Assembly (NCBI RefSeq): GCF_004799145.2
Contig: NW_021634835.1
Span: 1 to 64,000 of the forward strand
Origin: Neltuma alba
Lineage: Eukaryota; Streptophyta; Magnoliopsida; Fabales; Fabaceae
Reading direction: 5' to 3'
DNA: 64,000 bases
This document shows positions 25,714 through 39,700 of the stretch, piece after piece; positions within the stretch are counted from its first letter, which is position 1, and the number at the start of each line of letters is the position of its first letter. Both the position numbers and the translations under genes were made by a program. Under the pieces are notes generated by a model. It had not been told where the DNA came from. It did no database searches and saw nothing but the letters and a program-made list of their open reading frames with translations.

Positions 25714-28570
25714 TTTCTCAGAGAAATGTGAGGCTGTAATGTCTGGCACACCGAGAGGGCACCTAGAGATTAAGATTAACGGTAACTGTATCATGCATCA
25801 GCCAGATTTTTGTTGAAAACCGCGAGATCATTGGCCATGGAGCTCCAGACCATATTTTCATTTGTGGATGGATTGGCCCCGCATGCAAAAGACTGGCTTC
25901 ATTTTTACCGTTCGACCATATATGTAAGTAAGAAGAGGGGAAAATGCAGGGTTATAGTTTAGATGGTATCTGGGAAATAAAGATATGATTTTAAAAGTGA
26001 TTTTATAATATAAGAAATAAATATATAAAAAAAATTGTCTCAATTTTAAAAAAAATATTTTTAGAAAATATTGTTAGTCAAATCCAAGTACTCCTATAAA
26101 GGATGGCACATATTCTTTTCTTTTTCTTTTTTTCGGGCCAGCAAAAGGATGCACAAACTCAATCCCCACCCTCCAGGCTTAATAATAAAAAACCTATTTT
26201 TAAGAACATAGGAAGGTTATACTTGCATCTCTAACGCCAATTATGGAGATGAAGGGAACGGGATTACTCGAGCACTTCGGCCACTATTTACTTGCGTTGC
26301 GTGAGGAGCTCCGTGTTTTCTTCTTTTCCGGACGGCTTTTTTATCCATATCTTTTTATCTTTGAATAAAAAGAAATAAGACCAACAGCATTTAATAATTG
26401 ATTACCAATTAAAATAATTTATTATGGAAAAGGTGAGTTTTTTTTTTAATTCAAAATCACGATAATTATAGGCCTGTAGCCAACTTTCCCCCTGACTCTG
26501 GGTGCGATGTTCAAGAGAATGCTCCTCTCAGGCGCGCGCTGTCCCGGGGACAAGAAGCGAGTCCCAACATTTGGTGTGCTGAGTTTTAGCTTTTGCTGCG
26601 TGGGAATCTTGGTCGGAACAAATGTCCGGCCCCATCAAGGGTCGTAAACTCTTTCTCCTTGAGACATGCACGAGTAATTACTACTGCTTTGTTATCTGCC
26701 GAGGTACTTTCAGAGTTTCAATAACATCAGCGTCGGCGGTGCGTTCACCACAAAAAAGACAAACAATTTGACCCATGACAGCTCAATGCCATGTTGGAGC
26801 ACCTCATGAAACATCTCGGATTTCATATTTTATAGTGAGAGAAGCACGAATCAAATCTGGGAGGGCAGAATAATAGTGTGCAGCGAGTAGACTTGAAAGA
26901 AGCAAGAGCAGATGGCGATAGATAACCCACCGTGCGCACAACGACTGAGCCGGAAGCCATTTTTACCTGATTTTTAATCATTTTTTTGACGCCAGTCCCT
27001 ATAACTGGAATGCAGGGTCAGTCACATTATCACAATATACCTCCAAACTCTACCCGACCAAAACTACATATTCTAATAAAGCTTGATCTGCATAACACAA
27101 ATCTAAACTCTACATGATCAAATTTAAATGTTCTAAAATCCAAATTGAATGACACGCTTTAAAGGATAAAACATAAATTTTTTAAAAGTTAATATAATTT
27201 TAAATTCTTTAAATTTGTCTTTATTTTGATTTTAGTCAAAAATTGAGACAACACAGGAGTATAATAGAAAATGAGAACAGATTTTAAGGATACCGTTCCC
27301 CATGCACACAAAAATTATCGTACAAGTCAACCAAATAAAAATATCTAGGCCCGTTCCAATGGAAATTTCTTTGAAAAAATTACAACAAGATTTCAAAGAA
27401 GAAAAATAATTATTAAAAAGTCTCAATAACAGCTTAAACAATTCAAAATATGAAATGACAACTTTTGAGATTTATTTTATAATTATTTTTTTTGAAACCT
27501 TAGTGTAATTCTCCCAATTTTTTTTGGTGTTAGAAAAATTTAGGTGGGTTGTGCTAGGGCTTACCAGTCTTAAAAGAATATCTCCAATCTCAAACGTTTA
27601 CAAAGGCATTTAGGGTATGTTTGGATTGAGAGTAGAATAAGTAGTTTATTTTCAATTTAGTTTTTTAAAAAAGCTAGATTGAGAAAAGTGATTTATATTT
27701 CGATTGAATTTTATAAAAATTAATTTATAAAAATAGAAAAGTCGTTTGGATTGACTTTGTAAATAAAAAGTCAATGTGTAAAAATAAAATTGTTTGAATT
27801 ATTAATGAAAAAACAAGTTTAGTTGTAAAATAACTGGAAAAAAATTAATTTTATTAAATAATACTCTTTTTAGTTTAAAATATAAGCATCAAATAATTAA
27901 ATCATGGAACTCAAAAAATCAAAACATATTTAATGATTTAACTAACATTCTTTGTTTTGTGAAAAAAATGTAACTAACATATTATATTATGAATTAGAAG
28001 AACTACTCCTCTAATCATATTTATAAGGCCATTTGAATATATTTCACATAAATTAAGAAAAATCTTAAATTTTGTTAACTCTCATTTAAAGTTCAATAAA
28101 TTTCTAATTTTATCTTTATTTAATATAAATTATACATCATGAAAATAAAGTCAACATAATAATAAATGAAATATAAAATTATATATTTAGAGAAAAAGAT
28201 TTCTCTCTCTACCTTATAAATAAGACAATAATTTTTTTTCTTTCTTTGTCTTAGAAATAAGACTTGAGAAATAATATTTAATTTATTCTCTCTTCGTGGT
28301 TTAACTTCTTTCTTTGTGATAGTAAATTTTTTAAAAGTAAGACCTATGTTTTTTTTCTTCTCTCTCCACTTTTCTAACGCCACAAACATCAAATTTTAGC
28401 TTTTGATATAAGCTCTTAATTTTTTAAGTTATTCCAAACACAACAAAACATGCCAAAAGTGCATTTAGCCTTTAAAAGCTCCTTAAATGCCACTTAAATG
28501 TGGCTCCAAACAGGCACAATATTATATGAAAAAATAAGATAAAATATTTTATCAAAAAATATCTAATATA

Positions 28571-28813
28571 CTCTTCTACTTCTATTTATGGAGCAAAAAA
28601 ATTTTTTTAATGCTATTTATAAGTCAGTTCATTAAATTATGAATATATTATATTATTCTTCATTTATTATAGTGTAGCTAGATACTTTTTTTGTTGAAAT
28701 ATGTATATATTAAATATAGATAAAGTTGAAAAGTCGTTATATTTTAACAAAAAATTAATACAATTTAACATTTTCCTCTATACATGTGAAACATATAAAT
28801 AGGACAAGGTGAG
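28571..28813. mobile_element. Degraded Stowaway-like copy, family C
   Basis: Its start, TACTCTTCTACTTCTATTTATGG, and interior (TTCATTTATTATAGTGTA, TATATTAAATA.AG.TAAAGTTG.AAAGT) align with the better-preserved element at 54616-54881. The right end, ATAAATAGGACAAGGTGAG, is mutated and the right TA is lost. Confidence 0.65.
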
Positions 28814-28969
28814 CATTAGAGACGGAATCAAAATAATTAAATATTAAAAAGACACAAATATTCTTGTCTTTTGCTAGAATTTTTTTTTCTTTGGTTGGGG
28901 GAACATGGACGAGAAAAAAACAAGAAAAATAAATATTGTTTTTCATGTGTCATGTTCTATAATTGACAA

Positions 28970-29585
28970 TAGAAGTGGTAAAACGGGTTGGCCTGCTGGT
29001 TACGGGCCAGCATGCAGGTTGCAGCAGCTTGAGACCATGCAGATCGGTCCTAAAAAGACCGCCTCCTAACAGGATCACATTTTGCCAACTCATACCGCCA
29101 ACCCGTCAACCTCCATCATTTTTTAAAATTTCTTTTACACATATATTTGAAAATTTTAAATTAAATTATAAATTTTTATAAACTAAATTCTTCTTATTCT
29201 TATCTTTTCATATAATTATATAATTAAATCAATCTTAAAATTTGAAATATAAATATATAATTCATTGTTAATAGTTATTTTATTAATATAAAAATGGTAA
29301 AACAATAAAGAAAATGAGAAATCAAATTTAGAATCAAAGTTTTTAACAAAATACAAAGTCATATGTAAATTAAGTGAAATAATAAAACTTTTTCTTATTA
29401 AAATCAGAATAAAAATTGTGAAAACATTTTTAAAAAATAAAAAACAAGCTGGCGGGTTGGGCTAGCTTGTTATGGGTTGGTGGATGCAGGCTGAAAATTA
29501 CTACATCAAAACAGTATTTATTTTCTTCAATCCAACCCACCACTTTATGGGAGGTTGGTGAGTTGAGCCCATATTATCAGTTCTA
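28970..29585. mobile_element. hAT-like non-autonomous element with 8-bp duplication
   Basis: The ends TAGAAGTGGTAAAACGGG and, on the other strand, TAGAACTGATAATATGGG are imperfect inverted repeats of the form seen in plant hAT elements. The octamer ATTGACAA flanks both sides (28962-28969 and 29586-29593). Subterminal GGGTTGG/CCAACCC motifs recur inside both arms. There is no transposase frame. Confidence 0.8.
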
Positions 29586-30114
29586 ATTGACAATGTGATT
29601 CCATCAATGATGTGATTGCGGAAGAAAAACTCATTTTTTAACAAATCAAACAAATTAGGATAAAAATGAAAATACAAATTATCTTAGTATGATTTTAGAA
29701 TTTCGAGAACACTTTTGACAAGACTAGCAAATTAGAGATAAATATAAATTTTCAAAATAGAGGAAAATTTGCAATAACTAGAATACAAATGAAAAAAACC
29801 TTAAAGCTTTTATAAAATCATAATTTTTATTGTAAAACTGGAATCACAAAATAGTTGAAAGTACTATCATATAATATAATAATATAGTTGTTTTAAAATA
29901 AAAATATATTTATAACTTTCAGTTTAAATAAATAATATCCAAGCAAAAAGTGAGAAAACCAGACATACTTTTTAGAATTTTTTTTTTTTAAAATATCACT
30001 TGAATTTTAAAATGTCAAATTAAAAGTTTCTATAAAAATGCATTAGTATTTGTTTTTTAAATGTAATCAATTACTATTGAAGCATAGAAAATAAAATTGA
30101 TTTGGTATTTTAAA

Positions 30115-30531
30115 GGAAAAATTGTAAATAAAGACCCTTAATATGTAAAATTGTGATTTGGAACTCTAAATTTGGAAAATAGCAAATAAGGACCGAGTTT
30201 CACTTTTGTAAATATGAAATGTGGGTGAAATGTCTGAAATGTCTCTCAGTCAAATTGTGATTTGATCTGTTGAAATTGTTATTTGCTAAAGTGAATTTGG
30301 AATTTCCCATAGTTAACTCGTTATTTGGTATACCCTCAGTCAAGTTGTGATTTGGTTTATTAAAGTTGTTATTCGTTAAAACAAACTTGTCATTTGGGTG
30401 AGGAGTATTTCAGATATTTCACCATGATTTTATATTTGCGAAAGTGAGACCAGGTCTTTATTTGTTATTTTTTAAATTTAAGGTCTCAAATCACAATTTT
30501 ATATATTGGGAGTCTTTATTTATAATTTTTT
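30115..30531. mobile_element. Hairpin MITE with 10-bp duplication upstream of VHA-B
   Basis: The whole element is close to one long inverted repeat: GTAAATAAAGACCC...TAAAATTGTGATTTG on the left pairs with CAAATCACAATTTTA...AGTCTTTATTTATAA on the right. The 10-mer GTATTTTAAA flanks it at 30105-30114 and 30532-30541. It ends about 370 bp before the putative first exon of VHA-B. Confidence 0.8.
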
Positions 30532-30850
30532 GTATTTTAAAATTCAAGTAGTATTTTGTTTTGAGATTTTTCCTACAGTTTTTATAATAAGTTTAGCTAT
30601 TTTTTGAGAATTCTTTTTTGCCAACGAGCTATTTTGAGAATTAGAAATAGAATTTATAAAACTAGATTAATCCCGGCGAAGATTGCCCGGAATATATAAA
30701 AATTATGTAAAAAAATTTGCACGGAGTTAAAAAACAACGTGGGAGTACCAATAACTGCTGCAATTTTACGACTTTTAATTTTTACGTATGTAATTGATTG
30801 ACATGTTATTCGACCAATTATTATATTATATTTTTTGTAGTTGATATTAG

Positions 30851-31565
30851 ATCTCTCTTCCACTCCCATCATCATATTCCTCCTCGGATCAGAAAAAGAG
30901 GTAAGCCTTTCTCTCGTTGAATCGCTTTTTCTGATATTGTAGGATGACTTTCCAAACAGTTTCATGCGCTTCATTGCATCCAATTACAGTTCTTTCACTT
31001 CGATCTTAGTCTTGATTGGAAGCTAGTGATTTTATCGATGGATTTCTCCTCAACTTTAATGTTCCTAGATCTTTGTTATTTCGTCTCTTGTCGAATTTAT
31101 AGTCTAAATTTTCTGTTTTTAGAGTTTCGGGCAAGGCCTTTTCTTGGGCCCGTAATTCAGAATCTGGTCAATGGTGGAATGAAATAAAATTTAAGTTCGG
31201 CGAAATTTAAGACATAACGGGCGGTTTTACTCACTTCAATGGCTTCATTCTCTAATGACTGACTTGAATTGAGCCAGTTAAGGCTTTTCAATCCACTTTG
31301 AGCTCTTCATTTTATCTTGCTTCGTAATATGGGAGATGGAGTGATATGTCAATAAGAAAAGATAGTTTTTGGATTATTCCCCTTTGGTTGTACGCTTGGG
31401 TTTCTAAATTTTAATTCATCAGCTGGGTTACCAACATAGTTTTTCTTTTCTTTTCTTTTTGTCTTGAATCTTAACAGAATTGTTGCCCTTTTCAGTTGTA
31501 TATGTGGATTGGCGTATATTGATTTTTGTGCGGTTTTTTTTTGTCTGCTTGTTTGGAGCTAAAAG
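30851..31565 (+). promoter_or_regulatory. Probable VHA-B leader with a 5'UTR intron
   Basis: A strong donor-like GAG/GTAAGCC lies at 30898-30907, after a pyrimidine-rich stretch, and the sequence between it and the ATG at 31566 is T-rich like an intron. AG acceptors occur close to the ATG (for example GCTAAAAG ending at 31565). I infer a non-coding first exon ending at 30900. The AT-rich TTATATTATATTTTTTG at about 30819-30836 could serve as the TATA region. Confidence 0.45.
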
Positions 31566-34500
31566 ATGGGTGCTGCGGAGAACAATCACGATATGGAGGA
31601 AGGAACCTTGGAGATAGGAATGGGTACGTACTTCTCTAATAAGTTTTGAGCTAGTCCTTGACTATATCAGAGATGATATTTAATCCTAGATTCTATAGAA
31701 AATGTCATTTTGGTAGACTATGGATCAATCAACATTGATAAATTGTGATGCTCTGCTTATTTTATGTGCAGAATATAGAACGGTATCCGGAGTTGCTGGA
31801 CCTTTGGTCATTCTTGATAAAGTTAAGGTAACGACCAGGTGCTTCTGCCATGCTTATTGCATATTCTAATTATGGATCTTTGTCAATTAGGGTATTACTA
31901 TCTGTGTTCGTTACTAAATTCTAAACTATCAACTGCTTCAGGGACCTAAGTTTCAAGAGATAGTTAATATTCGTTTGGGAGATGGAACAACTCGCCGTGG
32001 GCAAGTTTTAGAAGTTGATGGTGAAAAGGCTGTTGTTCAGGTGAATGCTTATGGAATTCATAATCACTACGAGTTTCTGTTGGCATAATAGTTTTTGAAA
32101 AAGTTTCTGGGGATTCTTATTTTTTATGTCTTGACTTGATAACTTGTAGTTTGGTAAAATATTCTGAGAACCCCCATTTTCTCAATATTAGTGAATCATT
32201 TTTGGTTCATTGTAGAGTAACTTAATTGGGTGCACTTCCCCTTTGTTGACATTTTTCTACTGCCCTATCAGCAAATGACTTCACTGTTTATTTATGTCCC
32301 TTGCTGTTGATATCATCAACGGGTGAAAGTTTACTCACCTTTTTGAAGCACTGGTCAGGTCTTTGAAGGTACATCTGGGATTGACAATAAATTTACAACT
32401 GTGCAATTTACTGGAGAGGTATGAATTATTTGCTCTTACTATTTTAAGTATTATTCAGAAGCACATATTATGTAATAAGGATGCACTTCAATGTAAGTAC
32501 ATATTTTCTTCTACGGTAACCTACAGTAGAATTAGAACCTTGTTGTCTTTATCTTTTCAGGTGTTGAAAACTCCTGTCTCACTGGACATGCTTGGGCGCA
32601 TATTTAATGGTTCTGGAAAACCAATTGATAATGGTCCGCCAATTTTGCCTGAGGCATACTTGGATATATCGGGTAAGCTGAGTTCTCATGTGATTAATTA
32701 CTTGTTACTTGTGTGCTTTCTGTTTATATGCTTTTTTGTTTTTTATTTTTTTTCTAATAATGCCCCTAAATTCAGGAAGCTCCATCAACCCCAGCGAGAG
32801 AACCTATCCAGAGGAGATGATACAGACAGGAATATCCACAATTGATGTCATGAATTCTATTGCTAGAGGTCAAAAGATTCCTCTTTTCTCAGCTGCTGGT
32901 CTTCCCCATAATGAGATCGCTGCTCAGATATGTCGTCAGGCTGGGTTAGTCAAGAGATTGGAAAAATCTGATAATCTTCTTGAGGTATAGTTGATTTATT
33001 TGGTTGTAACAACATAAATAAGTAAAAGGCTAGGATTTTTTGTGGTTATCAATTCTTGAAAATCCTATGATAAAGAAGCTCAAAAAAGATTTGAAATAAT
33101 GAAGCTTGTTGTTTTGTACTTTTATTGCTGACAGATGTTGTAGTTCTTGTTGGTTATAGCTGTGAAATAACACTGTTTTTATCAATTAAGTTAGTTAAAC
33201 TCATGATCTTGATACTCTTACATCAAGGCGATATTCTCTAATATAACAATCTATGTACAGGGTGGGGAAGAGGACAATTTTGCCATTGTGTTTGCAGCTA
33301 TGGGAGTTAACATGGAGACTGCACAGTTTTTTAAGCGAGACTTTGAGGAGAATGGCTCAATGGAGAGAGTGACCCTTTTTCTTAATCTGGTAATCTTTTA
33401 GATCAGTATGTTTCTCTACTTTTACTCCTCCCTATTCTTTTTCCTCCTTCCTGATTTCTTTTATGTGATTATTCTGTATAATTTACTTGAAAGAAGAAAC
33501 TCATCTGCCTTGTACTGATACTAACTGCTGAGCAGTGCTTTTTCTAAAATAAGTTCTATCTTATAATGGTAGTATATATTTCCATGAAACTAGTTGTTCA
33601 GATACATTTGTAAATTATAGAAAAAGGAGTACAAAAGTTTTAGAATCTGAGAGTGGCAGTTCTTCAAATTAAATTATGATGACAACTTTGAAAACGCTTA
33701 TTGCATTTGGAGAAACATAAGGCTTGTTCATTAGAAATGAAGCTTGCTGTTCATTAAAATTAAAATTTAAATGGCTCATTTGCTTATAATAATTTTATAA
33801 CATGCATGAAGGCTGAGAAAATTTCTTCATTTTCTGCTGTAATCTATTACAGGCAAATGATCCTACAATTGAGCGTATCATCACTCCTCGTATCGCTCTT
33901 ACTACTGCTGAATACCTGGCATATGAATGTGGGAAGCATGTTCTTGTGATACTCACAGATATGAGTTCTTATGCTGATGCTCTTCGTGAGGTAACGTAAC
34001 TGTTTTGTAATTTATTGTAAAATGGGTCACACAAGAAAGGAATCCAAAATTAAGGATGAGAAATTTGTTGCAGCCCCGAACATTGCATTGTGATTTTCAT
34101 TGTTTCATGCCTCCATGAATTTCATTAGGATTTCAAGACTAATTGGAAGTAGACATTGCCTATCTTTCTCTTGGCCTTACTCTTTGTACTTGAGAAGTAA
34201 TACATACATATTCAAGTGTTTCTGGAAAAGTTTGCACCTGATAAGGCATTGATTGCTATGATCTCCTATAGGTATCTGCTGCTCGAGAGGAAGTACCAGG
34301 AAGGCGTGGGTATCCAGGTTACATGTATACAGATCTGGCAACAATTTATGAACGTGCTGGAAGAATCGAGGGGCGAAAAGGCTCCATTACACAGATACCA
34401 ATTCTAACGATGCCAAATGATGGTAAGGAACTCACTAAACTTTATTAGCTTTCTTATGCGAGGCAATTCTAATGCTGAATTGGTCATCTTTCTTGAACTT

Positions 34501-35706
34501 CTGTTGTGCAGATATTACACATCCAACTCCTGATCTTACGGGGTACATTACCGAGGGGCAGATATACATTGACAGGCAGCTGTATAACAGACAGGTATCT
34601 TAGATTTACGGTTTGGTTTTGATGAATATTTGCAACATACTGGATCAGTCATCTAGATTAAGTAAAGGATGAGATTTGGTGAGGAACGCAATTTGACCCT
34701 GAATTTTATGACGTACTATTATTAATACTATGGGAAATAGTATGTAGTTATTGTTGTACAGAAGTTAGTAATTTAATATTCTTTATGTAAGAAATTTGTC
34801 AGTTTTCCCCCACTTAATTAATTTTCTTTCTAATCTTTGTTTGATGGCTTTGGTGAATATTTTGAGGTTTTGTAGTTAGATGTGCTTAGGCGGAATGGTG
34901 TCACTTGCTTAGATTAGTAATGCTAATTTTGTTGACTGATGCCAAACATTCAAATCCTTCGGCCAGATATACCCACCAATCAATGTCCTTCCATCGCTGT
35001 CTCGATTGATGAAGGTAAGGATAATTTTATGGATTTTATGATTTCAAGTCTAATGATCATTTTGCTGTTTTATAAACAAGGATAATTTTACGGATTCTTT
35101 GATTTCAAGTCTAATGATCCTTTTGCTGTTTTATAAAATGCAAAATGTGCGATTCACACTCTAATGGTATGCCGTTGATTACTCTTGCAGAGTGCTATTG
35201 GTGAGGGAATGACTCGAAGGGATCATTCTGATGTGTCAAACCAGGTCTGGTTCAGTTGGTCGTCCATTCTGCATCCCCCCACACGTCCCCCGACAAAAAA
35301 AAAAAGGGCCATATGATCTAACCGGTTTTGTATTTTTGATTTTCAGCTCTATGCTAATTATGCCATCGGAAAGGATGTCCAGGCAATGAAAGCTGTGGTC
35401 GGAGAAGAAGCACTTTCATCTGAGGATCTGGTCTCTGACACGTTTCTAATTATTCTTTCCTCCATTAGTAATGTTTTTCCTTGAAGTGGTATTAATGTTA
35501 ATATATTTTTCGGTTTACAGCTGTATCTGGAATTTTTGGACAAGTTTGAAAGGAAGTTTGTCGCCCAAGGAGCTTATGACACCCGCAATATCTTCCAGTC
35601 GCTAGATCTTGCGTGGACTTTGCTTCGGATTTTCCCCCGCGAACTTCTTCATCGTATACCAGCCAAGACCCTTGATCAATATTATAGTCGGGATGCTGCG
35701 AATTGA
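31566..35706 (+). CDS. VHA-B: V-type proton ATPase subunit B
   Basis: The non-catalytic nucleotide-binding B subunit of the V1 sector, which alternates with subunit A in the hexamer that drives proton pumping into the vacuole and trans-Golgi network. Fourteen exons: 31566-31623, 31772-31827, 31942-32040, 32359-32418, 32561-32672, 32776-32984, 33261-33389, 33853-33990, 34272-34422, 34512-34594, 34967-35014, 35191-35244, 35347-35430 and 35521-35706, giving 488 aa, the usual plant length. The start MGAAENNHDMEEGTLEIGM fits plant B subunits. PPINVLPSLS matches the ATPase alpha/beta signature, and GRIFNGSGKPIDNGP and TMPNDDITHPTPDLTGYI are family hallmarks. The C-terminus is QYYSRDAAN. All exon phases join cleanly and no residue looks unusual. 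It is expected to be broadly expressed. Confidence 0.98.
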
Positions 35707-36746
35707 AGGATTGAGCAAAATCTGATATGCCTTCTGCTCATCAGCTCATCATGACCTTGGGAATTCATTTAGTCCGTTGATTTTTCCACCAAAGTGCACA
35801 TTTCTTCTCTTCAGCATAGTTATTAGCGGTTAAGTATGTTTGAGTGCTGCTCATGCATGTTTCCATTTCCCCATTTTCGTTATCCTGCGTGGGGATGCAT
35901 TCATTGGATTTTGGCATATTTTCACCATGGTCGGGATTGTGTTGACTCGTCAAGCCTTCTTATTTATGTTGCGTGTCTCGTATTCTTATCTCCCTGTAAT
36001 TTCATAGTCGCGGTATCTATTAGCAAGCAGGTGCAGGTCGGACGCTCCCTTTGATGTATTCATCAGTTTACTCAATGAATAATAATTGAAAATGGCTTTT
36101 TTGGTATTTGGTATTTATGTTTGCGAACATATTGTTATTAGTGAGCCTCGGACCAATAGATTGAACCAAAAATGTATTTTTAAAGATAACTAACAATATT
36201 GAATAATAAAGATTTAGAGAACATGATACGTTACAAAAGTGTTTATGACATCGCATTTATTATCGCACGACGATAATTCAAATGGTAAGTACAAAAGGGA
36301 AATGCAACTTGTGATCATATTTATGTTTTCCTCAGGTGCCAATAACATGGCAGTGACTTTTTATTGGGAAAATTGTAGGTTAAAGAAATACTACAACCAT
36401 AAAGGATTAAAAGGTAGTATTTGAGTAATAAAAAATCGCCATGCAAAACAGTAATAGAAGCAAGTAATGGATATGGGCCTCCTTCGGTTCGGAATTAATT
36501 TTTGAATTAATTTGAAGAAGACAAAGGTTTAAAAGTCCAAGCTCCATGGACATGTCCACCCTGCAAACGAGAAAGTGGAAACCCAAGTAGGCGTTCGCCC
36601 AGCAGGCAGGAATCGCTCCTATTTTATTTTATTTAAAAAGGCTCGTCCTCTTCTTCTCTTTCCTTCGCCCCCCAAAATCCCTCACACCCCTTGCTCTCTT
36701 GAATTCAGCGGAATTTCAAGTCTTCCATTGTCGGAATCCGCTAAAC
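35707..36746. other. VHA-B 3' region and TRN1 promoter
   Basis: A tandem arrangement leaves about 1 kb between the VHA-B stop and the transportin ATG. AATGAATAATAATTG near 36075 is a plausible polyadenylation region. TTTATTTAAAAAGG at about 36625-36641 is TATA-like and lies roughly 110 bp before the transportin ATG. No ORF in this stretch is convincing. Confidence 0.55.
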
Positions 36747-39700
36747 ATGGCGGCGACTGCTGCGTGGCAGCCCCAGGAAGAGGGCTTCAAGGAGATCTGT
36801 GGATTGCTGGAGCAGCAGATTTCTCCTTCTGCATCTGCTGACAAGTCTCAGATTTGGCAGCAACTACAGCACTACTCCCAGTTGCCTGATTTCAACAATT
36901 ATCTCGCTTTTATACTTGCACGTGCTGAGGTGATCACCAATTGCCGCTACACCGCTCCTGTAGTGGATTTAGTAGTTGTTTCAATGACAAGCACATGTCA
37001 TTTGTAGTTCTGGCTCCATCGGGATACCTTCTTTCATGAAACGGGGATTCATTATTTTTGCCTGCGTCATTAATCAATTTCCTCATTTCACTTTTACCAA
37101 CTCTTTCTATATATTATTTTCTAATGGACCAGTGTTTCTCAAATGCGTTAAAGTTATTCAACTGTGTAATCTCTATGGCATTGCTTGCAGATATGTTTTT
37201 GATTATTTGCATATGGAAATGTAAAGTTTGATCTTGGTCATTAATCTTTTATAGATACATTGTGTACCCGTGCATGTATCTGGGATCTACCTGCTGATGG
37301 AGCTCTTGACTTTGGGTTAATAATTATGCTGCTCTGAAAATTTGGCTTTGAACAGGGAAAGTCAGTTGAGATTCGACAGGCTGCAGGCTTATTTCTGAAG
37401 AATAACCTAAAAAACACGTATAAATCTATGCTTCCTGCATACCAGCAATATGTGAAATCAGAGTTGCTGCCTTGTCTTGGAGCACCAGATAGGCACATCA
37501 GGTCTACGGTGGGAACCATTATTAGTGTTGTTGTTCAGCTAGGAGGGGTTCTGGGGTGGCCTGAGTTGTTGCAAGCTCTTGTGAATTTCTTGGACAGTAA
37601 TGATCTGAATCACATGGAAGGTGCTATGGATGCTCTATCCAAGGTATGTTCTGCTTTTGGAGATAAATATATGTTTTTTTTTCTTCAGAACATTGGATTC
37701 TGTTCTTATGTTACGAGGCTTCACCTGTAGTAGATGTGTCCCATGGAATTTATGGTTTTAATCAGTACATACTTACAGTTTGATGCCATTGCTTTGCTGT
37801 AACTATTTTTTTTTTTTTGGGGAGATACTGGGTTTCTCTCCGGACCTCTACACAGTGAAGGGACGTTAACATATTAAACAAGGAAAAGAGAAGAAATATC
37901 TTCCTCGCAAATGGAAAGAAAAATTAGAAAGTCAATACAATCATTGCATTTATGTAGCGGTTCTTTCCTGACCCTCTGTTTGTCTACAAAGGATATACCT
38001 TATAGGAAAGTGACGGGTCTACTATTTCTACTGCTACTAAGACCTATAATTGAAGAAATAAGGTGATAAAGAAAGAAGACTTGGATTAATCAGGGTGTGA
38101 TGTGGCTTTTGAAAACCAAATATCCAAATAAAAAACGGAAAAGTTGGGCCTGTGAGTAATATCCAGCAGCTGACACATTGGTATATTCTAGAAAAGCCAA
38201 AAGGGGTGCAGTGCCCGAGGGGATAGGAAAGAAATTAAGGTCTAGTGACTATGAGATTGGAAGCTGAGTGGTTGTGTTGGAAAAAAGTGAAAAAGGCTGT
38301 TGGAGCGGAATAACATGAAGCCTGGACCCGAGGAAGGGGAGAATCTTCTGAAAGTAATTATGGGGAGAGAGCCAGCCTCTAAAGCTAGTGATTTATCTTG
38401 ACTACTTTTGTATTTTTTTTTTTCCTACTTCATGCGATAGTGACTGCTATTTTGCTGTTTCTCTCTCTATTCTATTCCTTAAATCTGCGTAGATTTATAT
38501 GCTGGCGTAAGATTATTGGACATCTTGCTTGACTAATATCACTAAAGGACAGTATTCATTAAGTCTTAATTCATAGTGATATTAAATGCTCACATGTAAT
38601 AAATATTTAAGGTATAGTCAAAATATAAAGTTGACTTACTAGCTTCAAAACTCTAGAGGGGGCGTGGCTATGGTCCCTTGTGGATGGCTTTTTTGGGCCC
38701 CTTTCTTTCTTTCCTTTTGTGTTTACCAGCCTAAAGAATATTTTGAAATAGGAATAGCTTTTACCATCTGCCTAAATCTCTAAGGAGGCACTGGGCTTCT
38801 AGGGTTATTTTTGTAGTTTCCTATTTTATGCTAGCAAGGGGCTGAGCTGATAAGCCAAGATTTCCTATTTGTTTTCTATGCGCTGTATTCTTAACTGGAT
38901 GATGTTCTAACCTCAGTAACTGGTACTCTTACAGTTTCACAATGTTGTATATGATGATACCTTACTTTAACACTCCTATTATTACTGTGAACCTCAGATC
39001 TGTGAGGATATTCCCCAAGTACTTGATTCAGATATTCCTGGGTTAGCAGAACGGCCCATCAACATATTTCTGTCCAGATTATTTCGGGTAAAGTGCACAT
39101 TTTCTTTTGAAATTGTTATCACGCGCCTCCTTTTTGGAAATTTATCCTCTAGCTATTTCTTGATGTGCCTATTTCTATATTGTTTCAGTTTTTCCAGTCA
39201 CCTCATTCTTCATTAAGAAAGCTTTCATTGGGTTCTGTGAATCAGTACATAATGTTGATGCCTTCTGTAAGTATATGCTGAGAATTTATTGCTTTGGTTC
39301 ACGGGTTGCAATATTATTGTTTGGAATTGTTGATGACAAACTAAGCTGCTGTTCGGTAGGCATTGTATGTATCCATGGATCAATATCTTCAGGGCTTGTT
39401 TATTCTTGCAAATGACCCTGCTGCGGAAGTGCGAAAATTGGTAAGCACTTCTTGTCTTATAATTGGGCAAGTGCATGGTATAGCACCAAGAGAAACTTAT
39501 TTTAAGTATAGTATCATTGCCATTTTTCTGATTAATATAAGTTTTACTGGTTTGAATTGCTGATTGTTGAAGTTATGGCCTTCCCCTTTGGCTTTGCCTC
39601 TGTGTTTCCTCAATTTTTGATTTCTTGTGATGGTTGAGAATTTGGTCCTCTATCAGTCTTCTAGAGTCCTCGCTGCTTGTTAATGGGAAACAACATTTTT

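Larger units (their letters stand above)
25714..30850. other. Divergent intergenic region between the CPP1-like and VHA-B genes
   Basis: This 5 kb of AT-rich DNA separates two divergently transcribed genes. It holds a degraded Stowaway-like copy (28571-28813), a hAT-like element (28970-29585) and a hairpin MITE (30115-30531). From about 27614 (GGGTATGTTTGGATTG) to about 28440 (TTATTCCAAACAC) the ends resemble hAT termini but no duplication is clear. The segment 27449-27525 resembles 56513-56600, so it is repeated. Nothing gene-like is seen. Confidence 0.65.
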
